From the NCBI RefSeq assembly GCF_030272615.1, contig NC_081414.1, positions 761,447,148-761,511,147 of the forward strand: 64,000 bases of DNA, in the 5' to 3' direction. The position numbers and the translations under genes were made by a program. The notes under the pieces were generated by a model. That model did not search any database. It was given only the letters and a program-made list of their open reading frames with translations, and had not been told where the DNA came from. The DNA is from Cryptomeria japonica. Its lineage: Eukaryota; Streptophyta; Pinopsida; Cupressales; Cupressaceae. This document shows positions 19,563 through 30,560 of the stretch, piece by piece. Position 1 is the first letter of the stretch. Every line of letters begins with the position of its first letter.

Positions 19563-22364
19563 CAACCAACAATTTTCAAAGTTCATGACAAGAATGGAAA
19601 GTTAGCTGCTACCGGGACACAAACAAAAGGTAATACATTTCACCTTGACTCAACTCGGAATAAGTGTTTGCATGCAAAGATTGATGATACCTGACTATGG
19701 CATAAGAGGTTTTGTCATGTAAATTTTCATAATCTGATCAAGATAAGTAAGAAGCATAGAGTAAGAGGTCTACCAAGTCTTGAAAAACCTGAGAATGCTA
19801 TGTGCCGAGGGTGCCAGATGGGTAAGATGACAAGATCAAGCTTTACAAGTAAGTCTTACACTTATAAGGGAATTTTAGATCTAGTGCACACTGATCTTTT
19901 TGGTCCTATGAAAGTTCAAAGTTATTATGGTGATAAGTATTTCATATTATTTGTGGATGACTATTCAAGGATGATGTCAGTAATGTTTTTAAAAGAAAAA
20001 TCAGAAGCTTTTCAAATGTTTAAATGGTACAAGGAAAGAGTTGAAAATGAAATAGGAAGACAATTGAAATGTCTTAGATTAGATAGAGGAGGAGAGTTCA
20101 CATCTGATGAATTCAACTTATTCCACAATGATCATGGTATTAAAAGACAAGTCTCTGCACCTAGAACTCCACAACAGAATGGAATAGCTGAAAGGAGAAA
20201 CAGATCTATTGTGGATTGTGCTAGAACACTGATGATTGAGAAGAAGGTGTCATAAATATTTTGGAGAGAAGCAATAAGCATAGCTGTTTACACCTTGAAC
20301 CGAGTTCAATTGAAGAAAGGTACTTTGAAGAGACCATATGAGATCTGGTATGATAAGAAACCTAATGTTAGTTATTTTAAAATCTTTGGAAGTAGATGCT
20401 ATGTTCATAAAGATGATAGAAATGGCAAGTTTGATCAGAAAAGTGAAGAAGGAATATTTCTAGGTTATTCTTCTAGAAGCAAAGCATCTAAATGTCTAAT
20501 CAAAACATCTAACAAAATAGTAGAAAGTGCAAATGTGAAAATTGATGAATTTGCAGAAAGAAATGATGAAGGAAATTCCAAAGAACCAGAAGACTATGAT
20601 GAATTTGTCTATGTGCAACCGAAAAGTCCTACCCAAAAAACTGTTGAAGAAAATGAAGAAAATATCCAGTTACCGAGTGATGAAGAAGGTCATACAGAGC
20701 CTACTGAGCCTGTATTAGCCAAGTATGTCAGAAGACATCATGCACCAAGTCAGATTATAGGAGATAAGGATGATCCAGTGATGACAAGGAACAAACTGAG
20801 ACAAAACACATGTTTGATATCTGAATTTGAACCAAGAATAGTAAAAGAGGCATTTAACAGTGAAGATTGGGTAAATTCTATGACAGAAGAGATTGATCAA
20901 ATAAATAAGAATGACACATGGACACTAATCCCAAGACCGAAGGACAAAAATGTAATCTGTACAAAGTGGATTTTCAGAAACAAGCTAAATGAAAAAGGGG
21001 AGGTCATTCAAAACAAAGCAAGATTAGTTTGCAAAGGTTATGCACAAGAAGAAGGAATTGATTATGGTGAAACTTTTGTACTTGTTGCTAGACTTGAAGG
21101 AGTAAGAACATTGTTGGCCTATGTTGCTTTCAAGAACTTCAAGATATATCAAATGGATGTCAAATTTGCATTTCTGAATGAAATATTAGAAGAAGAAGTT
21201 TTCATTGAACAACCTGAAGGATTTGTTGAAGACAATAATAAAGATCAGGTATGTAAGTTGAACAAAGCTTTATATGGTTTGAAACAAGCACCAAGAGCAT
21301 GGTATGAAAGATTGCACTATTATTTGATTAAGATTGGTTTTATAAGGACAAATGAGAACAACAACATGTACATGAAGAATGATGAAAATGGAATACTGAT
21401 CTCAGCCATATTTGTTGATGATATTATATTTTGTGGAAATGACTCTTTATGCAAGAAATTTGGAAATGAAATGAGCAAAGAATTTGAGATGTCATTAATC
21501 GGTGAGATAAAGTATTTTATAGGTCTACAGATACTGCAAATGAAAAATGAGATTTTCATTACTCAATCCAAGTACATAAAGGAAATCTTGAAGAAATTTG
21601 GAATGGATGATTCAAAACCAGTAAGTACTCCTATGACTACCAACTGTAAATTATCAAAGAATGATGAATTTGCATCTATTGATGAGACACTCTACCGATC
21701 CATGATTGGAAAACTACAATATGTTGTTCACAGTAGACCAGACATAGCACATGCAGTAGGTATAGTTGCAAGATTCTTTGCAGATCCTAAGGAAACACAC
21801 ATGACAATGATCAAAAGAATTTTTAGATACTTGAAAGGCACAGAGGATTATGGCTTAGTATATCAGAAAGGAAATGATTTTGATTTAAAAGTTTATACTG
21901 ATGCTGATTGGGCAGGCAACATTGATGACAGAAAAAGCACAAGTGGTGGAGCTTTCTTTTTAGGAGAAAGACTAGTGAGTTGGCTTAGCAAGAAACAAGG
22001 ATGTGTTTCACAGTCAACAACAGAAGCTGAATACGTTGCTGCAACATTGAATTGTACCAACATTGCATGGATCAAACAACTATTGGAAGGTATAAATGAG
22101 AAAGTTACCGAGCCAGTAACTATATTCTGTGACAATACTAGTGCCATTAATATTTCAAAAAATCCTGTTATGCACTCTAAGACAAAGCACATATCTATCA
22201 AATATCATTATCTTAGAGAAGAAGCTCAAGAGAAGAAAGTGGTGTTGGAATATGTTCGCACAAAGGAGAAAATAGCAGATATCTTCACCAAGCCACTACC
22301 AAAGGACACTTTTGAATATCTCAGAAGTAAGTTAGGGGTCCTACCCCTCTCTTCTACTCATTGA
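19563..22364 (+). pseudogene. copia pol relic: GAG-pre-integrase, integrase, reverse transcriptase, RNase H
   Basis: One continuous frame with only two stops, TGA at 19692-19694 and TAA at 20253-20255. GAG-pre-integrase: LWHKRFCHVNFHNL then MCRGCQMGKM. Integrase: LDLVHTDLFGP, CLRLDRGGEF and GIAERRN supply the D, D and E. Reverse transcriptase: [35 protein letters not shown] and IFVDDIIF (FVDD for the usual YVDD). RNase [29 protein letters not shown]. The frame ends SSTH before TGA at 22362. It encodes the enzymes for copying and integrating copia DNA. The missing gag and protease and the two stops make it inactive. Confidence 0.92.
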
Positions 22365-22798
22365 CCGGGTTCGGTGAAAGCATCAATCCGATGACTCTAT
22401 TGATTATCTTTTGGGAGTTGATGTTGGAGTTATACACTTTAGGATGTTTTCTATAAGTGTACTGGAATTAATACTGGAAATAATACAGAGAATATTACAG
22501 GGAACAAGAATTGAAGACAAATGCTCTGACCGAGACTCAATTGATACACAACAACAAGAAATAACTTCTTACAGAAAAAAATTATGTTTTAGTTCTTTTC
22601 TTTTTGGCATTGTTGTCAAAGGGGGAGAATACCTATGAAAGGGGAGAAGAGTAGACTACAGATTAAAAAGAAGACTGAGAAAACAAGAGAAGTCTAATGT
22701 ATGGGGGAGAGCATTTTAACATTATTTCAGAATCACAGCAAACTGAATCTACTAAGGTCAAATCAATTGGTTTTGCCATCAATGCCAAAGGGGGAGAT
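22365..22798 (+). other. copia 3' untranslated region with two polypurine-tract-like motifs
   Basis: TTGTCAAAGGGGGAGA occurs at about 22614-22629 and again, as ATGCCAAAGGGGGAGAT, at 22782-22798 directly before the LTR. The second is the functional polypurine tract by position. The first may be an internal copy. Confidence 0.7.
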
Positions 22799-24330
22799 TG
22801 TTGGCAATATTGCATTACAACAGACAATGAAAGATTGTTGGCATTTCAATAAGGATATTGAGAAGGTTGTTGATGATTATGGATAAAACTGATTAAAGAT
22901 GTTTTACTATATTGATATTATTATTTTGTCATTGATGTCAAGAAATTGATTTTCTAATTCAGTATGATGTTGCCATATCTTGAGAAGTATGATATGAAGA
23001 TTATGAAGAAGTCGGTAAAAGACATAGGAAAGAATATGATGAATAAAGGGATGAATAAGGTATTCAATGGGCAACTACTACCGAGTCAGACAATGATGAG
23101 ATCATGATGTTTTAGATTATTTTAACATCATACATATGTTGTAAAATGTAAAGGTTAATACTATACTATGTTATCAACCAAAGAACCTAGTCGGTAAACC
23201 CTAAGGAACCTAGTCGGTAAACCCTAAGGTTATCGCTATCGGTTAATGAAGGTGGGATGTCTACTGAGTGAAGTTTAGTATTCACCGAGTTGTTACCGAG
23301 TTGTAACCAAGCTATAACAAAATGCATTAAATGTTTACATGCGGTATTTAATGAAAGAAGCTAATGAGCTGGAGCGGATCAATGATTGGTAAGCCGTGGA
23401 AGAAGTTTGTTAATGAATCTAAGGCAATGGAAAGTCGGCATGAAGATCTACAACTCAGATTGAACCACAATACCTTGGCACAAGCTCCAAGACTATTATG
23501 CAAGTTCCAAGGTGGGGTAAAACATTTTTAGATCGAAAGATGCATTGAACCTGGACAAGATTGAAGATCTGATGGCTATGATTGATCATGGGAAATGTGA
23601 TCAAGGAGATTAAGCGGTTACCTAATTGTTTATAAATAGGAATCTATTGATAAACAATGCATGCGGGCAAGTGTATGCACAGGGATGCTACATAGTGATT
23701 ACCGAGCATAGAAGCTTGAAGACCTGTTAGAATAGCAGAGTATAGAAGCCCAATAGATAGACAAGATTAGTTCTATGTCTAGATTGTATTGAACAAATAA
23801 GAATCTACTTTAGCATTTTAGATGTGAAGTTGCAGATAGATTTTTATTATTGTTATTTTGTGAAAGTGACAGAAAATCTCTTAACCGAGTGGACTTAACA
23901 ATCTTATATGTAAATCCTCTAGCAAGGTGACATTCTGACTGAGTGTTTGAAATCCTTTGACAAGGTCATTTCTAACAAAGTGAAGATCCTAACAGATCTG
24001 AGGGAAATCCCTTAACCGGGTCACATCTAGCAATGTGTTTGTAATCTTTAACAGGATTTGCTTTTAACCGAGCATACTCTAGAAGAGTATATTTCTTAGT
24101 GGGTTTGAAATCCCATAGTGGTTTTTCCCTATTTGGGTTTCCACATTAAATCTGGTGTTATGAGGTTTATATTGTTCATATGCTTTTAAGTTTGCATGTT
24201 TGATAGTTTTGGATATATGATTGATATATATGTTACCGAGGTTGAATCTGATGTTTTTATGGATGATTAAGTTTGTATGATTCAACCCCCCTCTCATCTT
24301 GCTAGCTATTGGATCTGTACTTATATTAAG
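22799..24330 (+). repeat. copia 3' LTR (about 1.5 kb, right end not fixed)
   Basis: Starts TGTTGGCAATATTGC after the polypurine tract. TATAAATAGG at 23631 is the likely promoter. A 24-bp direct duplication built on GGAACCTAGTCGGTAAACCC lies at about 23185-23230. The 3' part has GGTTTTTCCCTATTTGGG and a C-rich tract at about 24284, the same order as in the LTR fragment at 3554-4288. Confidence 0.75.
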
Positions 24331-24344
24331 TATCAGAACTATCA

Positions 24345-24441
24345 ATAATATTTCAACATATTTATAGATTTGTATTAATTGCTCCAACTTATATTTCATC
24401 TCGAGTTCATCATTCGGAGGCTCAACATACAAAAAAGTCAA
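24345..24441 (-). pseudogene. Possible further piece of the SEO-like gene
   Basis: On the minus strand the frame LYVEPPNDELEMKYKLEQLI continues in coding style, vaguely like the LEMLYVGKSNPKE region that follows the thioredoxin-like part in SEO proteins. It breaks off where the copia LTR begins. The splice acceptor is not clear. Confidence 0.25.
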
Positions 24442-24539
24442 TTTATTATCATTTGACTATGTTACTTGTAACCATAAAAAAATAAATTAGTATAATATTA
24501 AATTTAATAAAAATAAAATGAATTTAAATAAAATCTCAC

Positions 24540-25070
24540 CTGGATACTTTTAGGATGTTTGAAACTCATTTCACCTAAGAATAAATCCAAACTTGATTGT
24601 GATTTGTTGTAGATATTGGATACACGTTCTCTTACTTTAAAATTTGTAAATGGATAGGCATCTGGACCCCATGCTAATATTGTTGTTAATGCATTCAGAT
24701 TGACAATTATTCCTTTTTTGTCAAATAGAACGACTCTTGAATTTTCTTCCTTGATGAACACTTCACAGTCAGAACTCCAAAGCGCACTCGTTCCACAATG
24801 TTTCGCTCGATTTATAAATACTCTTAAAATTTATCGCTTGTTAATGAATTTATGCATAGGGACACAAACCCTTGACGAATTTTGAATAACCTTTGCAAAT
24901 ATGCCATATCCACAATCTTCATTAAAGAATGAAGGAATCCAAACTGCTCTAAAATCAATGTGCTTGTTTTGAAGATATGCATATATTTTTGGTAACTTTA
25001 TACACTCACAACTGCTAATGTTGCACATTATAAGATCAACTTCTTTTTCCTCCAATTGATCCACTCCTAC
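24540..25070 (-). pseudogene. Sieve element occlusion (SEO)-like gene, one exon with an internal stop
   Basis: On the minus strand a 531-bp block (177 codons) is framed by a splice acceptor (TTTGTTGCAG, before 25070) and a donor (CCAG|GTGAGA at 24540/24539). It reads in one frame, with a TAA at 24831-24833. VDLIMCNISSCECIKLPKIY, then RAVWIPSF and VVLFDKKGIIVNLNAL followed by WGPDAYPFT, correspond to the central thioredoxin-like part of SEO proteins. The family pattern there is roughly a hydrophobic strand, VWIPIV, VVLDPQG.V..NALH and WG..AFPFT. SEO proteins are phloem P-proteins that plug sieve plates. A possible further exon piece lies at 24345-24441, cut by the copia element. I recognised the family by pattern, not by search. 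It is a fragment or pseudogene. Confidence 0.55.
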
Positions 25071-26010
25071 CTGCAACAAATTTTGCAAAGGTATTTTTTC
25101 TCTTCGATGAGACTATATAGTGAGAATCTAACTAAAAAATCCTATATAAATATTATTGTATATAGTAGTGTACAAATTGTGTCCTACTATTGGTCACAAT
25201 ACCATTTTTATATGTTTTTAAATGTATGCATATCCATGAATGAGGTGCACTGGAGGAGGAAAAAATGGGAGATAGTTAATGAGGTAGATGATCAAATAAA
25301 GTAAAGGGACCCCAATTACTAGGGTGTATATTCTGAAATCTTTAATCTTATGGAAATAATTCATAGAATCATAAAAGAGTTTAGAAAATTATATGAAACA
25401 TTTCATGGCAAGGCTCCTATGACAAGAAGCAAAAATTCGAAAATATCATCTCCAGTGTTGTAAGCACAAAAAAAAACTGGGGTAAATATTATTGACCTTG
25501 ATGCTGAATTAGTACAAAGCCCCCCATAGTAGCAAACATAAAAGAAAAGAGAAGTAGAGCAACCACCATTGGTTGATTATTCTTTGGAAGAGGAAACCAA
25601 ATGGGTAGAAGAAAGTCCAATGCTAGGAGAGGAAGAGGAAGTAAATCAATCAATGTCCTCACCATCTAGATAAACATAAGCTACCAAATTGCTCGATGAT
25701 AGGGTGGATATGCAAAAAGAGCGAGCCCCAATGAGCTAAAGGATGTAAGTTCCATATCATGTGAACAATTCATGGTTGATGATGATTTTGTTAGGAGTTT
25801 AGAACTTAAGGGACTATGGATCAAAGTGAAAGGAAAATAGATCTTGGATAAGCTAGACAAATAAGATGGGTGTGGACCCTTCTGAGCATGATGAGGCTTC
25901 TGCTTCCATTTCAAAATAAATATATTTTGATGCTAAGAATAGTACTCATAAGGAAGGCAAGGGAATTGTACAAGAAAATCCTTCTACCTGAATGGGATAT
26001 AAATTCTACC
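25071..26010. other. Low-information DNA with coding-like traces
   Basis: 25071-25300 is probably intron of the SEO-like gene. From about 25410 the plus strand has traces of a charged reading frame (for example VDYSLEEETKWVEESPMLGE) with many stops. No family is recognised. Confidence 0.3.
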
Positions 26011-26020
26011 TTATCTTTAG

Positions 26021-26790
26021 TTGCAATCAGATGATAAAAGGATACAATTTTTTTTTAATGAAGTTGAAGTAGAAGAAGGATTAAAGTGGTCACGTTTTAA
26101 CCAAAAGATTGAGACTTTGGCATTATGGGTTATTTCCCTTACAAGTCAAAAGCCCAAGATAATAGAAATCACTCAGGATATGAGGGGAAATTTAATTTTG
26201 AAAAGACTTTTTGGTTTTTCAGCTTCATAAGTAGAAACATTAGTAGTCCACACTGCTATGTTCAACCTAGTAGCAACAAAAGAATGTATAGGATAAGAAT
26301 GATAAGCTAAAGCAAGTTTTGATTAACCTCCAAATTGCTTACAATGAGAAAGTTCAATAAACCATAAAGCTAAAGCAAGCAATTGTACCAATTTCTTCAA
26401 GCATGGTGGTATACAAGATGACTCCCTCTATACGTCCATCCATGGATATTAGAGAATACATAGAAGAGGTTGTAGGAAGAATGGAATATTTGTAGGAAGA
26501 AGTTTTAAAGGTAAAGAAGGGGAACAAACTACAAAATTTAGATACTGGTGAGAAAATCCTTAAGTATAGAGTAAGGAAAATAATCAATAAACTTAAGGAT
26601 TCTAATAGTAGTTATAAGGAATTATGTGTAGCTTTAGAAAAGTGCAAGGATAACTATCCTCTAGTCAAGCCCATTTTTGATAGGTGGTCTCACAAGAGGA
26701 AAACATTATTAACATTATGCAAGGTTAATCAATATAATGTTAGTACACGAGTGTTAGTGAAGAGATTTTGTCTTTCTTTTAATTAGATTG
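26021..26790 (+). pseudogene. Decayed coding stretch, unrecognised
   Basis: On the plus strand 26021-26230 is open (FFFNEVEVEEGLKWSRFNQK and onward). From about 26372 to 26785 another long stretch is open but for one stop: PSIRPSMDIREYIEEVVGRM, then charged coiled-coil-like sequence with KLKDSNSSYKELCVALEKCK. The amino-acid usage is that of a real protein rather than of random AT-rich DNA. Neither part is recognised. A gag-like or plant-mobile-domain-associated protein is possible but unsupported. Confidence 0.3.
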
Positions 26791-29071
26791 ATTCACAACT
26801 TCGTTACCCTCTTTGAAAGACAAAACTTCAATTAAACAGTTGGGTAAGTGTGACATACATCACTCCCCTTTGAATTTTAGACAGGTACAACTCCCTCCAT
26901 TAGTTATTCAGGGAATAATCTAACTAAATAAACTGATATTCTTTTAACCCGAAAGCACGTAAGGCTGCCTACTTCATTCTTAGATGAGAGGCTAATAGTT
27001 TACAATCTTCAAGATGTTTCACCATGAGAATCAGAAATAATTGAAACAAAGTTCAATAACTCTGACTCAACACTTCATAAAATAAACAAGAACAATAAAG
27101 TTCCTCTTCAAACATATACCCTTTTAAACAAAACAGAAAGAAGCCCCAGATTAATAACAACATTCACCATCAGAAATATATTCACAAACATTTTGATTAG
27201 ATTAGTATTTGAAAAGAAACACTACCCCACAGATTCAAACTCAAATATTTTCCACCTCAAAATGCATATGATCTTTATTTGTATATTCCATGCAACAAAG
27301 ACATACGATACATGCATAAGTTCTTTCCAAGTTCAGATTCTAGAAAAACTGATCACTTCCTTTAGACAAAACAAAATTTTCTAAAATCTAAGTCTATCTC
27401 TAACTATTCTAACCCCTCTTTTCCCCTTTCTTTTGCATATTTATCCTTCTTTTACTCTTGGTGAGATACTTTCAATTCCAAAAACTGAATCCTGGCATAT
27501 CATATGCTGACAGCTGGATATAAATAACTATCTTCATTCTTTCAACACTTTCTTGGCTTCAATGTAATATTTAATCATAATGTTTTAATATGAAAACATT
27601 ATAACTTAAAATACATAAGATTTATAAATTAATTATGGGCTCCATCGTTACAAATATAAGTCGTGCCTTGTTAATATTTGAAAACAAGAAACTCGGTTGC
27701 TGTTGGTCACTTTGGATAGATCCGTACTCAGTCAACCATATCTTTTGAAGGAGACATAATTTGGTTAATCTCCCTAGTGGAAACGTGTACAACTTGTCTA
27801 TGCACAACATATCCAAAAATGGGAAAAATCCAACGGTGGAATGAAAAGATATGTCCCCCAAGACATGGCAGTTTTTCTGTCACAAAAATCAGAAAATGTT
27901 CTTTGTTCTAGACTTGTATTTTGTTAAGTGTATCTTGCAGACCAAATTGAATTTCCACAATTCCTTTGGTGAGAACTTATAAAAATAGGTCTTATAAAAC
28001 ATATCCGAAATCTAGCTTGATCCAATGATTGAAGTGAGAGGTATACCCCCTGCACAGAGACTGATTTTGCTATCTCGGAAAATTTGTATTTACAGGCTGC
28101 ATTGAAAATTATAAACATTCTTCGTGCTAACTCTTTCACAATCCTCTAGGAAAAATAATAAATTGTTGCCTAAGTAAATGCTGAATCAATATTCTTCTTC
28201 CAAACTTTTGTTGATTGACCAAATTTGTCCACTGATTGCTTTGCCTCTCCATTTTGGTTGTGCGTTGAACCTTTGAACTTCATTGAACATGTTGAACACC
28301 CCTGAACTATTTGAACTAAGTTCAAATGGTTCACAACCCAGAGAAAGAGGATATGAAACATCACTCACGACCGTGAAGTAGAACTACTAAAAAAATCTTG
28401 GGTGAGCGTTAGTTTGAAAATCTCTTAAACACCACTTAGAACCTACGAAACCTAAATGAACACTATGAACTCTATTCAAAATGGTTCAAGGGGTTCATGA
28501 GGTTCAACAGACCATTGAAACTTAACGCTAAGGATCTAGAAATAATTTACAAGCGGATTAGGGATTGAACCAACGAATTTGAAACAAGACAAGGAATCAA
28601 CTAAAAATTTTGCAAGGCGACTCACTCTTGTTATGAGGGATGAATGACAAGATAACATTGGCTCTGACTGGGGACCAAGACTGTAAAGGACTAGGAGAAT
28701 CCAAAATGTCTTTGGAAGAGATCAGTGCCTAGCCATTGGGAAACAAAGTCAAGAAAAACAAAGCATAGGGAGCTTCTTGCAGAGGGCAGAGGCAACAAGG
28801 AAAAACTAACAAGCCAAAACCCAAACTAAACCAAGGCTGAAAATTAAGACAAGCTACACCTAGATCACACCAAAAATATTATTTACAAAAATATACAGGT
28901 AGGAAAATCCCACCATGAGAACTAGAGCCAAGAACTTGTTACACAAAACCATCCACTGGTTGGGAGAAGAAGGAGCCTTTTCTGAAAAAATGGCTTGTGT
29001 TCAAATGAAGCAACCCAAAACCATGCTCTTCTGGTAACTTCTTCAATGCTGAACACCGAACTAACAATATG
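26791..29071. other. Unassigned AT-rich DNA
   Basis: Only short chance frames on both strands. No terminal repeats, domains or RNA genes were recognised. Confidence 0.4.
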
Positions 29072-29320
29072 CTAGAACTTTGTGAACACACATTCATGCC
29101 CAAAAAGCCATGTTTCATCATGAACTTCTGAATTTTCTGGAAATAACTGCACAATACTTCTCAAATAATGTTCTATTTCTGGCTGAAAAAAGTAATGCTC
29201 AGAAATTCCTAGGGAAAAGGCTGCATCATTCTCACAATCACCACTATTAAGACCATCATTCTTAAAATAATTTTCAGCATTTGAACTAATCTCAAAATAG
29301 AGAGACACTTCATCGTGCAT
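29072..29320 (-). CDS. Small open frame downstream of a TATA box, unrecognised (82 aa)
   Basis: On the minus strand MHDEVSLYFEISSNAENYFK to the stop at 29072; the reading appears coding-like (acidic, few rare residues). About 520 bp upstream on the same strand is CCTATATAAGAGG (29838-29850), and between them lies AAG|GTGAGTG, a good splice-donor match at about 29500. The layout could be the leader and first coding exon of an LTR-element transcript or of a host gene fragment. No family is recognised. Confidence 0.25.
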   Translation of the reverse strand: MHDEVSLYFEISSNAENYFKNDGLNSGDCENDAAFSLGISEHYFFQPEIEHYLRSIVQLFPENSEVHDETWLFGHECVFTKF

Positions 29321-29837
29321 GCTCCTTTATCATTATGTAAGTTATCTTTCTTTCATGCTCCAACGTCTTGACTTTGATCTATGCTTTGGATGACTCAGGC
29401 TTGATCTTGATGTTGACTTATCCTTGATTCCTTAATTAATCACTTACAAAGAAAAAAAAGAGTGTCAAATACATAGAATACACAATCATTTCACTCACCT
29501 TCCACTTCTATATGTCTGATTTTGTGCTTGCTATAGGTTTTACGCAATGTGAATTCTCACACAATTGTGCCTCTAGTTTTCCCTTAAATTAGACTAAAAA
29601 TACTTCTAAGTCGAGTTTAAAGTCTCTCTTAAAAATGGACTTCTTTGAAGTGGAGTTGATCAATGAAATGATCAACAAATTTGCTGATCTTCTATGTCTA
29701 AATAACTGGAGTGAAGATGGAAATAGTCCTTTAAAATTGCTTTTAGAAGATGTAGCTCACCGGTCTCTTGAATTTATAGCTTGACTTTGTTAATTGCCTT
29801 GAATGATGTTTTAAAAATGAAACAAAATTCCCTCTTA

Positions 29838-29850
29838 TATAGGCGTTGAG
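29838..29850 (-). promoter_or_regulatory. TATA box on the minus strand
   Basis: CCTATATAAGAGG on the minus strand, directly downstream (in that orientation) of the 37-38-bp minisatellite. This arrangement resembles a U3 region of an LTR with repeated upstream units. Confidence 0.45.
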
Positions 29851-29989
29851 GGTTTAGAGTCACCGCCTTTCATTTCAACTCCCCATAGGCCAACTTTCTT
29901 TTATCAAACAAAACCTTTTATTTTCCCAATTTGGGCGCTAATTCTCATGTTGGCTGACTTGTCTTTTGGGATTTGCTGGTCAGATTTTT

Positions 29990-30497
29990 GAGCTACCTTT
30001 GCATGATTTGGTCTTATCGACTAGTTGAGGGACCTTTGTAACTTTGGATTGAGCGTAGATTTTGGAGGCACCTTTGCAAGTCATACTCTTGGGCATCTTT
30101 TGATAACACCTTTACAATATGCACAACCAGGCAGATTTTTGAAGGACCTTTGCAACTTGTGGTGTAGGCAGTTTTTGAAGGGTGCTTTGCAACTTGTTAT
30201 CATGGCAAATTTTGGAGGCACCTTTGCAAGATTCATTTGAAGGTTGCATTTGATGGTACATTTGCAATTCATTCACTTAGGTGGCTTTTTCTAGCACCAC
30301 TACAACTTTTGATGCGATCAAATTTTCAAGGGACCTTTGCAACTCGTTCACCTAGGCGAATTTTTGTAGGTAGCTTTAAAACTCATCATCATGGTAGATT
30401 TTGAAGGTACCTTTTAAAGATTTGGTTGGAGGCCACATTTTAAGATACCTTTGCATTGTCAAGTTTGGGCAGATTTTGAAGGCACCTTTGCAACTAA
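29990..30497 (-). repeat. Minisatellite, about 13 copies of a 37-38-bp unit
   Basis: The core ACCTTTGCAA (or a variant) recurs at about 29996, 30033, 30071, 30109, 30147, 30184, 30221, 30257, 30333, 30371, 30409, 30447 and 30484, with one weak copy near 30297. The unit contains TTTTGGAGGCACCTTTGCAA plus a variable part. The spacing is very regular (36-38) although copies have diverged. Confidence 0.88.
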
Positions 30498-30560
30498 AGA
30501 CCTTTGTGACATTTGACCTTTTCAATTGAAGACCTTTGTAATTTTTGACCTTTGTAATTT
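30498..30560 (-). repeat. Short tandem repeat, 16-bp unit
   Basis: GACCTTTGTGACATTT-like units start at about 30499, 30515, 30531 and 30547. They use the same ACCTTTG core as the preceding minisatellite, so the short array probably arose from it. Confidence 0.7.

Larger units (their letters stand above)
19563..24330 (+). mobile_element. Ty1/copia element, 5'-truncated, with 3' LTR
   Basis: The order is GAG-pre-integrase, integrase, reverse transcriptase, RNase H (all in one frame), polypurine tract, 3' LTR. This is the copia order, with integrase before reverse transcriptase. The 5' LTR, gag and protease are missing: similarity starts abruptly at about 19563. The right border lies between about 24300 and 24345, against a fragment of a host gene. 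There the sequence AAGTATCAGAACT looks like a decayed copia PBS, but I could not fix the LTR end. Confidence 0.88.

Noticed and set aside
24300-24330. A second complete copia element starting at AAGTATCAGAACT
   Set aside because: The PBS-like match is weak and is followed by host-gene-like sequence on the opposite strand, not by copia gag.
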